From Fimbriiglobus ruber (GTDB taxonomy: Bacteria; Planctomycetota; Planctomycetia; Gemmatales; Gemmataceae): a stretch of DNA of 64,000 nucleotides. Below the pieces are notes generated by a model that saw only the letters and a program-made list of their open reading frames with translations, searched no databases and was not told the origin of the DNA. Every line of letters starts with the position of its first letter. Position 1 is the stretch's first letter. Positions 44,987 to 55,700 of this stretch are shown in pieces. A program made the translations under genes and the position numbers. The stretch spans positions 62,001 to 126,000 of the forward strand of contig NZ_NIDE01000008.1 of NCBI RefSeq assembly GCF_002197845.1. Direction: 5' to 3'.

Positions 44987-45967
44987 ATGAAACCCCGAAT
45001 CCCGACCATTCTCAACTGCTTGGTGTCCACCGATGCGGTGGCCGACGCCGACCTTCTCGTCAGATTTGCTACGAGCCAAGACGCAGCCGCGTTCGAACTA
45101 CTCGTGTGGCGACACGCGGGGATGGTTCTGCGAGTCTGCCGAGGGATTCTCCGCGATCATCACGCTGCCGAGGATGCCTGCCAGGCGACCTTCCTCGCGC
45201 TTTCCCGACAGGCAGGCACGGTGGGCCGCGGATCGGTTGTCGGGTGGCTCTACCGGGTGGCTCGGCGGGTGGCAATGCGCGCTGCTGCGCGAACGGCGCC
45301 CCGGGGGCTCTGTGTCGTCGCCACGCAGCCCCACCTTTTCGCCCAGTTTCCCGCCCCACCGACGCTCGATTCAGATCCGGCCACCCTTCGGGCATTAAAC
45401 GATGAAGTAGCCGGGCTACCCGAGCGGTACAGAGATCCAATAATCCTGTGCTTCTTCGAGGAGCTAACGCATAAGGCCGCTGCCGATCGGCTCGGGGTAC
45501 CGGTCGGGACACTTGCTGCCCGCGTCTCACGGGCGAAGGACCGGCTTCGTCGGCGCCTTTACGCGCGCGGATTCAGTGTGTCGATCGGAATGCTATTTGC
45601 CGCGTTGGCGCCCGAATCGGCGGTGGCAACGTCCACCTTTGTCAGCGCGACAACCCGAGCCGCAATTACGTTCGCGTTGGGAGGCGATTCTGGGTTGTCG
45701 GAAACCATTCTCAAACTGGCCGAAGGAGCCTCTCGTACCATGATCCCGGCAAAAATTCGGTGGGCTGTCGTTGCGTTCGCCGTGTGCGTATCCACACTGG
45801 GCGTGTTGTGGGTCGCCGGAGGACAGGAATTGCCGAAGCAGCCACTGGCCGCGGTGAAGTCCGTACCAATGCCAGTGGATGGCCCTCCATTCCGCTATAA
45901 GAAAGTTTCGCTTGAGGCCGACGACTTGGCCGAGGCGATGGGACTGAACGTCTACAAGTTCCGAGTC
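44987..45967 (+). pseudogene. ECF sigma factor with C-terminal extension, 5' part (split by IS66-type element)
   Basis: AGGAG lies six bases before ATG 44987. Sigma region 2 is seen in DAAAFELLVWRHAGMVLRVC and HHAAEDACQATFLALSRQ. Region 4 is seen in LPERYRDPIILCFFEELTHK and VPVGTLAARVSRAKDRLRRR. A membrane helix follows (about 262-280, WAVVAFAVCVSTLGVLWVAG), then an extracytoplasmic segment ending LNVYKFRV. At 45968 the IS begins; the frame continues only 22 spurious codons into it. The missing end is found at 47654-48079. The DNA-binding sigma part is intact and could still be made as a truncated protein. Confidence 0.88.
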
Positions 45968-47647
45968 GGTATCCGTTCACGGGCTCCGACTCACGTGATC
46001 TGCGCCTGGATTTTTAAGGGCATTTCGCGATGAACTCACGCGGGCGATGTTGTCGGTCAGGCCGCTACGGGGACGAGTGAGGGTCGTGCGGTCCCATTCC
46101 GGTCGGCCACGACCGCGGCCGTCAGGAACGCCAGGATGTTCCGCTTCTGCCGCCGGCAACTGGCGATCACCGTCAAGATCCGCTCGACGTACCGACTCCC
46201 GCGGGCGCTGTCGGTCCCGTAGCTGGTCTTCCGCCAGCAGACGGCGTGACGGAGTTCCCGCTCGGCGGCGTTGTTCGTCGGCTCGACCGTCGACCGGCGG
46301 GCGAACGTCCACAACGCGTCCGCCGTCGCCCACAGGTTGGCGCACACGGCGGCCGTCTTCGGGCACCCGCAGGCGCGGCCGCGAGCGAGCAGGGCGTGGA
46401 CCTCGTCCCGCAACCCCGGAAGGTAATTCCGCCGGAACGTGCCGCGGGTGATCGTCCCGTCGCGAACGCGTTCCCAGTGTTCGAACAAGATCCGGGCGTG
46501 AGCCAACAATTCCTCCCCGATCCCCGACCCGGCGTTCGTCCGGTCGATCATGGCCTGGAAATCGCGGGCGAGGTGGGCCCAGCAGAGTTGGCGCCGGGCC
46601 GGGGTGAGGTGGTCATAGACGACGTACCGGTCCGTCGTGTGGATCGTCGTGGCTCCCCCCCGGAGGTCGTCGAACGCGGCCCGGTTGCGGCACCCGCGGA
46701 TGAGGAAAACAACGACCGCGGGGGTGACGGCGACCCACAGCCACGCCTTCTTCTTTCGTTGGTGGGTCGGCGTGGTCCCGCGCGCGTCCAGGGGCAGTGG
46801 AGGTGGGGGCGCTTCGGTCGGTGGGTCCGGAGGGGGCGACGACTCGACCGGCGGGGTCGCCGGGTGGCGGCCCTCATACCACGTCGTTTCGTCGAGGTTG
46901 GCATCCTGGGTCTTGGTGTACTCATGAGCCGCGGTGTGAATCGGCCCGAGGGCCGTGCTGGTCCGGTGCTCCAGATTGGTGATGGTGCCCAGACTCATGG
47001 GGATGCCGAAGACGTCCTCGAAGAGTTGGCGGGTCGGCCGCTTGCCGATCCGGCACCCGCCCGTCAAGTACGCGGCGGTCGCTTGGACCGCCGGGCCGAA
47101 CCCGGTGGCGGCTTCGGGAACCGGCGGGGCGGTCGTCCGGACGCGGCAGTGCGGGCAGGTCAGGGTGTGACGGCGGTGGTGAATCACGTGCCGCATCTTC
47201 GCCGGCAGATCGATGACCTGATCGATAACGGGCTCGGGGTCGTCACCGGTGAGGGCCTGTTGGCAGCGGCCGCAGCGGGTCGGCTTGTGGTCGAGGACTT
47301 CGTCGGCCGGAAGAATCGTCCGCTCGTGCTTCGGGTGACCGGGTTGGCCACCCCGTCTCTTGCCGGACGGCGTTCGGGGCGGGGCCGGCTTGGCGTGCGG
47401 TGGGTCGGACGACGGCGGCTTGTGTGAATTGGTCGAGTTCTGGCTGACTCGTTCGGACAGATGGGCGACCTGGGCGCGGAGGGTGGCGATCTCTTCGGTG
47501 AGAGCGGCGATGATGGCTTGCGCGGCCGCGGGAAACGTGGCCCACAAGTCGTCAGGAATCGAAGGCGGTCGCGGCATAGCCAAGTAAATGCGCGGCACCC
47601 GTCGCGGTTGTCAAGCCGAAGCAGAAATGGAGTCGTGGACGGATACC
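45968..47647. mobile_element. IS66-type insertion sequence, 1,680 bp, inside the ECF sigma factor gene
   Basis: The ends are imperfect inverted repeats: left GGTATCCGTTCACGGGCTCC (from 45968), right GGAGTCGTGGACGGATACC (ending 47647). The host sequence CGAGTC is duplicated at 45962-45967 and 47648-47653. Removing the IS and one copy gives codons TTC CGA GTC GAG ATC, restoring the sigma factor frame. It holds one transposase gene, intact. Confidence 0.9.
46057..47577 (-). CDS. IS66 family transposase
   Basis: 506 residues from ATG 47577 (MPRPPSIPDDLWATFPAAAQ). The N-terminal coiled coil (ALTEEIATLRAQVAHLSERV) is followed by the IS66 hallmark NSHKPPSSDPPHAKP and GGQPGHPKHERTILP. A zinc-binding CGRCQQAL...CPHCRVRT and the DDE core follow: QDANLDETTWYEGRHP, then YDHLTPARRQLCWAHLARDF, and STVEPTNNAAERELRHAVCW. 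The frame is uninterrupted. No accessory tnpA/tnpB genes are present, as in the single-gene IS66 subgroup. It likely moves the surrounding element. Confidence 0.93.
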   Translation of the reverse strand: MPRPPSIPDDLWATFPAAAQAIIAALTEEIATLRAQVAHLSERVSQNSTNSHKPPSSDPPHAKPAPPRTPSGKRRGGQPGHPKHERTILPADEVLDHKPTRCGRCQQALTGDDPEPVIDQVIDLPAKMRHVIHHRRHTLTCPHCRVRTTAPPVPEAATGFGPAVQATAAYLTGGCRIGKRPTRQLFEDVFGIPMSLGTITNLEHRTSTALGPIHTAAHEYTKTQDANLDETTWYEGRHPATPPVESSPPPDPPTEAPPPPLPLDARGTTPTHQRKKKAWLWVAVTPAVVVFLIRGCRNRAAFDDLRGGATTIHTTDRYVVYDHLTPARRQLCWAHLARDFQAMIDRTNAGSGIGEELLAHARILFEHWERVRDGTITRGTFRRNYLPGLRDEVHALLARGRACGCPKTAAVCANLWATADALWTFARRSTVEPTNNAAERELRHAVCWRKTSYGTDSARGSRYVERILTVIASCRRQKRNILAFLTAAVVADRNGTARPSLVPVAA

Positions 47648-48079
47648 CGAGTCGAGATCCCCAAAGGACAGAAGTTTCGAATGATCCTTCAGGAGAGAGC
47701 AACCAAGGATGCTATTCCACGAAGAGGCTTGAATCTCCCATTCCGGAAGCGGGATATGGATGGCCCGGTCACAGTCCTGGTGAATTTGGCCCGGACCGAC
47801 GGGGTTGCGGGTGGAGTCCTTCTTTCCGATCAGAAGCAGGCAATGATTCGGATACAGTGCTCGGACTGTACCCCAAATGGTATCGCCACAATCGTGCCCG
47901 TGCCATTGTCAGATGTCAAATATGACGAGCGCATCTTTTACGTCCACAAATCTGACGAGCAAAAGTTTCCTGGCGCTGCGAACGAGACACGGCTTCTGAC
48001 TGTTTCACGGAACGTAAATACGGCAGGACCAGGGGCTACAAACTATCCTCAAGCAGAACTCTTAATCGAAACGGATTGA
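47648..48079 (+). pseudogene. Displaced 3' end of the ECF sigma factor gene
   Basis: After the duplicated CGAGTC the frame reads EIPKGQKFRMILQERATKDA, then LNLPFRKRDMDGPVTVLVNL and ends PQAELLIETD at TGA 48077-48079. It joins perfectly onto LNVYKFRV at 45967. Together they give a sigma factor of about 470 residues whose extracytoplasmic C-terminal domain is this segment. There is no start signal here, so it is not expressed alone. Confidence 0.85.
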
Positions 48080-48496
48080 CCGTTTGCATCCGCGCTCCCC
48101 GGGCCGCGTCTCTCTAGCCTACGCGCCTCAACCGGCAAGGATCGCGGAAGCACAGAAGATTCAATGACTCCTCACCACGAACGCGGACACGTCGGACGCG
48201 TTCCTCCCGGGCATGCGAGAACCGGCACGACCCGCGAATCGCCGGGAATGCAGTTGTAACGAAAGAAGTTTTTCCCGGGTAAATTCCGCTTTTTGCAAAG
48301 CATCGCGCAGGTCCGGTCGTTTTCCTTTCGGTCCCCAGTCAGAATTGAGCCAACGGCTCGAACTCGGCTTCTCGAACGTTCGCCATCTGAAAGCGTAAAA
48401 TACCATTATTCCTCATGTTGCGGCCATTCGTCTGGCCCCATCGCCGCGCGGCTACCACCCTTGCGGCGTTGGCCGCCCGTGGGGTAGGGTACATCT
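48080..48496. other. Intergenic interval upstream of priA
   Basis: 417 bases with no supported gene. It should contain the priA promoter. No strong repeats or hairpins were noticed. Confidence 0.45.
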
Positions 48497-50857
48497 ATGA
48501 ACGGTACGCCTCCCGCCCCCCAATCCGACCTGCCCGTTTTGGAAGCGCCGCCCGCGATTTTTGCGGACATCGTCTTCGACCGCCCGCTCGACCACGCTTA
48601 CACTTACGCGGTCCCGGACACCCTGCGCGACCGCATTGGCGTCGGCAAGCGGGTCGAGGCGCCGTTCGGGCAGGGGAACAAGGGGACAATCGGGTACTGC
48701 ATCCGGGTCTCGGACGCGGCCCCGGCGCGGCAGGTCAAAGACCTCACCCGCGTCCTCGACGACGAGGTGATGCTCGACGATCATCTTCTCAAACTGACCC
48801 GTTGGATGGCGGACTATTACCTCTGCGGCTGGGGCCAGGTACTCCACGCCGTCGTCCCGGCCGGCGCCCGCGAAAACGCCGGGACCAAAGCCGTCACGTT
48901 CGTGGAGCCGATACCCAAGGACCAGCTCCCAAACCCTTTGCCCAGCGTCACCCCGAAACAGAAACAGGCTCTTGACCGGCTGAAAAAAGAAGGCCGGCCG
49001 ATGGAACTGAACCAACTCGCCCGGATCGTCGGTAGCGGTCCGTCGCCGATCAACGGGCTGGTCGGTAAGGGACTCGTCCGCAAGTACTCGGAGCGCGTCG
49101 ACCGATTCGCGGGCGAGGAACCGGCCGAAGGTGATCAGCCCGCAGACGGTGCGGCCCCCGAAGACGCGAAGCCTGCCGCGGGACTCGTCCTCAATGCGGA
49201 CCAGCAGCGGGCGTGGGACACGATCAACGCGGCCCTCGGCGTCGGCGGGTATCACGCGTTCCTCCTCCACGGCGTCACCGGGAGCGGGAAAACCGAGATT
49301 TACCTGCGGGCGATCGAAGAGGTGGTGAAGCAAGGGAAGGAGGCGATCGTCCTCGTCCCGGAAATCTCCCTCACGCCGCAAACCATCCAGCGATTCAAGG
49401 GGCGGTGTAGTGGTGTCGCGGTGCTGCACAGCCACCTGACCGACGCCGAGCGTGGCGGGTACTGGCGGCGGATCGCGGCCGGGTACGCACAAGTCGTCGT
49501 CGGCGCCCGGAGTGCGGTCTTCGCGCCGACCCGGAAGCTCGGCCTCATCGTGATCGACGAGGAACACGAGAACAGTTTTAAACAGGAATCGACTCCCCGC
49601 TACCACGGCCGGGATGTGGCCGTCATGCGGGCCCGCCTCGCGGACGTGCCGATCGTCCTCGGTTCGGCCACGCCGTCGCTCGAAAGCTGGCACAACGCGG
49701 AGAAAGGGGCGTACACCGTCCTCGACCTGCCGAGCCGCGTCGAGAATCGGCCGCTCCCGCTCGTCAAACTCGTCGACCTACGGCACGAGCCAAAGACCCG
49801 CGGCAAGCACTTCGCCATCGGCCCGACGCTGGACACGGCCATCCGCAACGCACTCAAGGCCGGCGGCCAGGTGATGTTGTTGCTCAACCGCCGCGGGTAC
49901 AGCACGCACGTCCACTGCCCCGCGTGCGGGCACGTCGCCCAGTGCCAACACTGCGACCTGTCGCTGACGTTCCACCGGACCAAGGCGGCCCTCGTCTGCC
50001 ACTACTGCGGGTGGGAAACACTCCCGCTCGTCCAGTGTCCGGCGTGCGGCCAGTCGGCCATTCGCTATCAGGGGTTAGGCACCGAAAAGCTCCAGTCCGA
50101 GATCGAGGAGAAGTTCCCGGACAGGGTCGTGCAGCGGATGGACTCGGACACGATGTCCAAGCCCGGCAGCCACCAGCGGGTACTCGACGCTTTCCGCGAC
50201 GGCCTGATTCACATCCTGCTCGGCACGCAGATGATCGCGAAGGGGCTCGACTTCCCGAACGTCACGCTCGTCGGCGTCATCAACGCGGACGTGGGGTTGC
50301 ACCTGCCGGACTTCCGGGCGGCCGAGCGGACATTCCAGATCCTGGCCCAGGTTGCCGGGCGGGCCGGCCGCGGGGACAAGGGCGGCACCGTGATGGTCCA
50401 GACCTTCACGCCCGAACACCCCTGCATCAGCCTGGCGGGGAAGCACGACTTCGTAAAGTTCGCCGCGCTGGAACTGGGCCACCGCCGGCAGCACGGATAC
50501 CCGCCCTACCACCGACTCGCCCGGCTAATCGTGCGGAGCGAGAAGGAAGACGCCGCGGCCAAGTTCGCCGACCAACTCGCCGGGGCATTCCGCGAAGCCG
50601 TTCACCGCGCCGGCCGGGCAGCCCGCCCCGCGCCGCTGTTACCGACGGACGGAACGCCGCCCGCCCCGGTGGTGCGCGTCCTCGGCCCGGCCGAGTGCCC
50701 GGTCTTCAAGCTGAACGACTACTACCGGTTCCACTTCCAGCTCCAGTCCGAGAACAGCGGCCAACTCCACGAAGTGCTGCGGGAAGTCCTCGCGGTCGCC
50801 AAACCGCCCTACGGGGTCGAATTCCAGGTCGATGTCGATCCGTACAGCATGTTGTGA
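48497..50857 (+). CDS. priA: Primosomal protein N' (replication restart helicase PriA)
   Basis: 786 residues. The N-terminal 3'-DNA-binding domain starts IFADIVFDRPLDHAYTYAVP. Helicase motifs: HGVTGSGKTEIYLR (Walker A at 259-266), VLVPEISLTPQT, VGARSAVFAP, IVIDEEHENSFKQ (DEEH 354-357) and VLGSATPSLES. The zinc-binding insert has paired cysteines in CPACGHVAQCQHC, VCHYCGWE and VQCPACG. Late motifs are ILLGTQMIAKGLDFPNVTLV and QVAGRAGRG. PriA reloads the replisome at stalled forks and unwinds lagging-strand DNA. All motifs are present, with no truncation. A hairpin follows the gene. Confidence 0.96.
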   Translation: MNGTPPAPQSDLPVLEAPPAIFADIVFDRPLDHAYTYAVPDTLRDRIGVGKRVEAPFGQGNKGTIGYCIRVSDAAPARQVKDLTRVLDDEVMLDDHLLKLTRWMADYYLCGWGQVLHAVVPAGARENAGTKAVTFVEPIPKDQLPNPLPSVTPKQKQALDRLKKEGRPMELNQLARIVGSGPSPINGLVGKGLVRKYSERVDRFAGEEPAEGDQPADGAAPEDAKPAAGLVLNADQQRAWDTINAALGVGGYHAFLLHGVTGSGKTEIYLRAIEEVVKQGKEAIVLVPEISLTPQTIQRFKGRCSGVAVLHSHLTDAERGGYWRRIAAGYAQVVVGARSAVFAPTRKLGLIVIDEEHENSFKQESTPRYHGRDVAVMRARLADVPIVLGSATPSLESWHNAEKGAYTVLDLPSRVENRPLPLVKLVDLRHEPKTRGKHFAIGPTLDTAIRNALKAGGQVMLLLNRRGYSTHVHCPACGHVAQCQHCDLSLTFHRTKAALVCHYCGWETLPLVQCPACGQSAIRYQGLGTEKLQSEIEEKFPDRVVQRMDSDTMSKPGSHQRVLDAFRDGLIHILLGTQMIAKGLDFPNVTLVGVINADVGLHLPDFRAAERTFQILAQVAGRAGRGDKGGTVMVQTFTPEHPCISLAGKHDFVKFAALELGHRRQHGYPPYHRLARLIVRSEKEDAAAKFADQLAGAFREAVHRAGRAARPAPLLPTDGTPPAPVVRVLGPAECPVFKLNDYYRFHFQLQSENSGQLHEVLREVLAVAKPPYGVEFQVDVDPYSML

Positions 50858-50875
50858 GAGGCGATAGCGGCGATT

Positions 50876-50919
50876 GGCAGTCGAACCGGCGACGTCATGA
50901 TGTCGCCGGTTCGACTGCC
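50876..50919 (+). terminator. Strong hairpin after priA
   Basis: Arms GGCAGTCGAACCGGCGAC (50876-50893) and its exact complement (50902-50919) enclose an 8-base loop, 18 bases after the priA stop. A T-run (TTTTTT) appears about 17 bases further on. It is probably the priA terminator. Confidence 0.7.
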
Positions 50920-51109
50920 GGGTTGGGACACGGTTTTTTGGACTTCCCGGTCGCGTCGAGTAAGAACGCTCGGCTTTTTTCGTTGGTTACGGTTCGCCGT
51001 AATGAAAGTAATGAGCCCACTTGACTGACGAATCGGGCTCTGCCGAGTGGCGTGCGAGAAGCATTGCGCCAAGAGCGGGTGAGCGTCACGTAAGGGGGCA
51101 GAAGCTGGT

Positions 51110-52267
51110 CTAATTCTTGGACCAAAACGCCGCCCACTGGTTATCCGAGCTACAAAACAGCGCCCGCAAGTGACTCATGGCATCGGCCCCATCTTCGCCC
51201 CAGCGCATTCCCCCGCCCTTCATCCGCTCCCCGATCACCGTCTTGCACGCGCTCTCGACAGGACCACTGCCAATCTGCCAGCCCTGGGCCAAGTCGTGCG
51301 GGTAATCCATCCGATGCGCCTGATTCGTGAAGTACGTCATGACCTCCGCGCGAACACTCTCCGCTCCCCCGCGACCGGTGACGTCCAACGACCGGAGCGT
51401 GTCGAGTACGACCCGGCCGCCCGACGTCTTGAGTTCCTCGCACGTCGCCTCCCGCCAATGCGTGTCCGCATCCGCGTCCCCCGGATGCAGGACCCGGGAC
51501 AGTTTGGCGACGTATTCGGCCACGTGGTAGAAGTCCAGGATGACGGCTTCGACGCGGGGGAAATTCGCCCGCAGGAAGTCCTCCAACCCGGTCCCCCCGT
51601 CCGACAACGCAACCCACCGGTCGGCCCCGTCCAGATCCACGTGGGACGCTTGCCGCCGCAACGGCTCGGCTAACTCCGCGAGCGATCGCACCTGGGACAC
51701 GTACCGGGCCTTCCACTCCGGCCGCTTGGCCGCCGTCGGATTCGCCCACCGCGGGCGTTCCTCGGGGACCGGGTTGTCAATCATCCCGATGTACGCCATT
51801 CGCCCTTCGGCTTTGGCCCCGCGGGGACCTTGTTGCCCGACGCCCGTGGCGTCGACCGACACGTAACCCACCGTCTTCCCGTCGGCATCCTTGTGCCACG
51901 CCCACGGGGTCGACGGGCCGAACGTCTGGCCCGCATGTTGGGCTTCGGCCAACCGCTCGCCGGCGGCCTCGGTCGCCCGCTGAACCGTCGACTCACTCAC
52001 CCGCAGACCGGCCAACCGCCGAAGTAGCGTTTCGGCCCCGGTGGCGAAACTGTCCTCCAGACCGGACAGGCAAACCACGTCGTCGGCGGCCGGGGTCAGA
52101 TCGTGAGCCCGTAATCCCAGTATCCCGTCCAGGGGCGACGTGCCGTGGTGACAGTGCCGGCACAAGTCGTAGTGCCGGGCGTACTCGAGCGGACCGAACA
52201 GGCTGACCAATTGACGGGACTGGAATCCCTTGCACCGGGCCGATTCGTGGCAGTGCGGGCACGTCAT
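51110..52267 (-). CDS. ISKra4 family transposase
   Basis: 385 residues. It starts with a zinc-ribbon MTCPHCHESARCKGFQSRQL followed by LCRHCHHGTSPLD. The catalytic core includes VGYVSVDATGVGQQGPRGAK, ADRWVALSDGGTGLEDFLRA, VILDFYHVAEYVAKLSRVL and GWQIGSGPVESACKTVIGER. The DDE-like Asp residues and the GSGPVE motif are typical of ISKra4. The frame is intact. The ATG (52267) overlaps the stop of the upstream small gene as ATGA, so the two are coupled or joined by frameshifting. Many relatives carry both parts as one protein. Confidence 0.9.
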   Translation of the reverse strand: MTCPHCHESARCKGFQSRQLVSLFGPLEYARHYDLCRHCHHGTSPLDGILGLRAHDLTPAADDVVCLSGLEDSFATGAETLLRRLAGLRVSESTVQRATEAAGERLAEAQHAGQTFGPSTPWAWHKDADGKTVGYVSVDATGVGQQGPRGAKAEGRMAYIGMIDNPVPEERPRWANPTAAKRPEWKARYVSQVRSLAELAEPLRRQASHVDLDGADRWVALSDGGTGLEDFLRANFPRVEAVILDFYHVAEYVAKLSRVLHPGDADADTHWREATCEELKTSGGRVVLDTLRSLDVTGRGGAESVRAEVMTYFTNQAHRMDYPHDLAQGWQIGSGPVESACKTVIGERMKGGGMRWGEDGADAMSHLRALFCSSDNQWAAFWSKN

Positions 52268-52506
52268 GGTTGACCCCTGGTACCCCCTTTTTTCCGCTCG
52301 TCGAGAGCGGTCTGCAGACTCCGGGCGGCCAGTTCGTGAACCCGATCCCGGAGTTCAAACTCCGTCTGGCCGAGAAGTTGGTCGTCGGACTTACTGGCGA
52401 ACAGACGGGCGACCCGCTTCGCCTCATCACGGAAGAGTTCCTGGAACCGCTGGTAGAGTTCGTCGGCTCGTTGCTCTTGTTCCGGGGTCAGAGTGAGTGT
52501 GTCCAT
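52264..52506 (-). CDS. ISKra4 accessory ORF (80 aa)
   Basis: MDTLTLTPEQEQRADELYQR, then FQELFRDEAKRVARLFASK and ending DERKKGGTRGQP. It is a highly charged helical protein that corresponds to the N-terminal helical part of longer ISKra4 transposases. Its stop overlaps the transposase start by ATGA. It may be a separate subunit or the front of a frameshift fusion. The sequence itself does not decide between these. Confidence 0.8.
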   Translation of the reverse strand: MDTLTLTPEQEQRADELYQRFQELFRDEAKRVARLFASKSDDQLLGQTEFELRDRVHELAARSLQTALDERKKGGTRGQP

Positions 52507-52776
52507 GACGAAGCTCAGGGTCGGAAGGGGATTTTCAGCCTCACCAAAATGCCACCGTTAGAGTATCAAAAAATCCGCCCCCTTTTGAGCTGCCCACCCG
52601 CCAAGAGCCGAGAGTGAAAAATCTTGTTGGCATTTCTGCCGGGAATCACTTAGCCTTAGTAACACTCGCTGCGAGCCAAAAAGCCTCTTGTTCTCCCTCG
52701 CCTGATTGGCTCACGATCCTGCCCGCCCGTGCCCGATCGACACGAACCCCCGGTTTCGACGTCGGGAGGTCATTGA

Positions 52777-55700
52777 GTGAAAGCGATTGCCGCGATTCTC
52801 GCCGTTGTTTGCGTGGCGCTTTCCCGCGCCGCGGGCGGTGAACCTGCGGCCCTCGCGGCGTCGCCGGAGAAGATCGCCTTCTTCGAATCCAAGGTGCGAC
52901 CTCTCCTACTCACCCAGTGCATCGAGTGCCACGGCGAGAGTAAGCAGAAAGGTGGCCTCCGACTGGATAGTCGCGCGGCCTGGCTGAAAGGCGGCAGTTC
53001 CGGCCCCGCGATCCTGCCGGGGAAGCCCGACGAGAGCGCGCTGATTGCGGCCGTCCGCTACCAGGACAAAGATTTGCAGATGCCGCCGAAGAAGCCGATG
53101 TCGCCGCAGGAAATCGAAATCCTGGCAGAGTGGGTGCGGCAAGGAGCCATCGACCCGCGCAAGGAGACCACGGTTGTTACGATTCGCACCAACGCGAACT
53201 GGGAAGCGGAGTTCCATAAGCGGCTGGACTGGTGGAGTCTCAAGCCGCGTCAAACAGCCGTTGTGCCCGGGGCCGCTAGTGACTCGTGGAACCGAGACGC
53301 GGTCGATCGCTTCATCAAGGCCGGCCTCGATACCGCGAAACTGAAGCCGGCCCCGCCAGCCGAGCCGGAAGTGTTGTTACGCCGCCTGTCCTTTGTCCTC
53401 ACCGGCTTGCCACCCACACCGGCCTTGCGTGAGCGTTTCCTGAACGAAGTCCGTCGGGACGAGGCGAAGGCTTACGAAAAGCTGGTCGACGAGCTGCTGG
53501 CGTCGCCGCACTTCGGGGAGACGTTCGCCCGGCACTGGATGGACGTGGTCCGGTACACCGACACCTACGGCTACGAGTGGGACAACCCGGCCAAGGGATC
53601 GCACGAATACCGCGACTACCTCATCCGGGCCTTCAACCAGGACTTGCCCTACGACCAGTTCGTGCGCGAACAACTCGCGGGCGATCTGCTGCCCCAGCCA
53701 CGCATCAACGCCGAGTTCGGCCTCAACGAGAGTCTGATCGGCCCGATGTTTTATCACATGGGCGAACACCGCCACGGGAGCAGCCTCGCTTTCAACGGCG
53801 TCCACCAGGAGATGGTGAACAACAAGATCGAGGCCTTCTCGAAGGCGTTCCTCGCCACGACCATCGCCTGTGCCCGGTGCCACGACCACAAGCTGGAAGC
53901 CGTTTCCCAACTCGATTACTACGCCCTCGGGGCCGTCTTCATGACGCCCCGCTGGACGTCGCGCGTCGTCGACGCCCCCGGCAAGAGCGACGCCGCAATT
54001 CACCGCCTGCAGGCACTCCGTGGGGAGCTTCGCCGGGAGATGGCCAAGGCGTGGCGAACGGTGGGCGGGAAGCCGGACGCATGGGCCGCGAACACCTGGC
54101 AGAAGTTGCTCCCAGGCAAAGACGCCAAGGCACCGGCGATCGAGGAGATCACGTACCCCTTGAGTCGGCTAGCCGTGCCACCGGGCGAGATCGTTGCGAA
54201 ATGGAACTCGCTGGCCGCGGAGTGGCGGACCGCGCGGGCCGAGCGCCAAAAACACAACAAGGGGCTCACGGTTCTCGCGGACTTTTCCACGCCAGCGCTG
54301 CCGGCCGGGTGGGTGACGGAAGGGGACGGCTTCCGCTTCGGGTACGTCGAGGACGGTACGCCGCTCGTCGCCCTGGAAGGTGACGCCCCCCTCGCCCGTC
54401 TGCTCCCACGCGGCTACCACACGCATGCCTTGTCGTCGAAGCTGCCGGGTGCGTTGCGGATGCCGCCGGACCACGTGGTGCCCGGGCGACAGGTCAGTTT
54501 GAAACTCGCGGGCGGACAGTTCGGCGGGTTTCTCGAAATGCACGAGAACGCCTTCCAGGGGGAGGAAGTCGTCTTTCTCAACAACGTGCAGCCCCAGTGG
54601 CGGACCATCGCGGACAAGGGTCACATCAACGGCATCACCCGCATTACCTACGACTTCGCGACCTCGTCGTTAAACCCCAACTTCCCGCCGCGGACCGGGA
54701 TCGCACCGGGCCTGCCCAACAACGATTTCGGCTACGACAAGCGGAGTTGGATCAGCGTCACCGGCATCGTCGCTCACGACGGAAACGGCCCCCTCGACAC
54801 ACTCGACGCCTTCGAAGGTCTCTACGAAGGAACGGCCCCGAAGACGCCGGAGGACGTTCAGCAGCGGATCGCAGCCTGGATCATCCGGACCGTCCTTCGT
54901 TGGTGTGATGGGACGAGTCACCCGGGCGACCAGCCGTTGCTCGACTGGCTACTGGCGAACAAACTGCTCCCCAACTCTGCCCCGCCCGGGAGCGAAGCGG
55001 CAAAGTTGCTCGCCGAGTACCGCCGGGTCGAGCAGACGATCGCGTTCGCTCGCACTGTGAACGGCATGGACGAGCGGGAGGCAGCCAAGGCGGCTTACGC
55101 GTTCAACGTCCGCGGCAACGTGGACGCCATCGGGCAAATGGTCTCGCCCGACTTCCTGCGGATGTTCGCTGGCCGAAACGAGGTCGCAAAGAGTGCAGGC
55201 AGCGGGCGGCTCGAACTTGCGAACTCCCTCGTTCAGCCGGACCACCCGCTCACGTCGCGCGTTTACGCCAACCGCGTCTGGCAGTGGGTGATGGGGACGG
55301 GAATCGTCGCCACGCCGGACGATTTCGGCCACCTGGGCGAAAAGCCGTCGCACCCGGAGTTGCTGGATTACTTGGCCGGCGAGTTCGTCCGCGAGGGGTG
55401 GTACACGAAGAAGCTGATCCGCCGCCTCGTGTTAACGCAGACGTTCCGGCAGTCTGGGCTCGTCACCGAAGACGGCCGCACGCGCGACCCGGGCAACCGG
55501 CTCCGCCACCATTACCCCACCCGTCGCCTGGAAGCCGAGGCCATTCGGGACAGCATGCTGGCCGTATCGGGCCGCCTCGACCCGCAACTATACGGCCGGC
55601 CGATCTTCCCGCCCCGGGCGGCTGAGGACGCGGCCAAGCGTCTGTACGCCGGCCCGCTCGACGGGAACGGCCGGCGGTCGATCTACCTGCAAATGTCGAT

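Larger units (their letters stand above)
51076..52600. mobile_element. ISKra4-type insertion sequence, about 1,525 bp, with 7-8-bp target duplication
   Basis: The left end CGGGTGAGCG... (51076) and right end ...CTGCCCACCCG (52600) form imperfect inverted repeats that also share a GCCCCCTT/AAGGGGGC block about 20 bases in. The flanking direct repeat is CCAAGAG (51069-51075 and 52601-52607), possibly extended by one G. It contains two overlapping genes on the minus strand. Confidence 0.85.
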
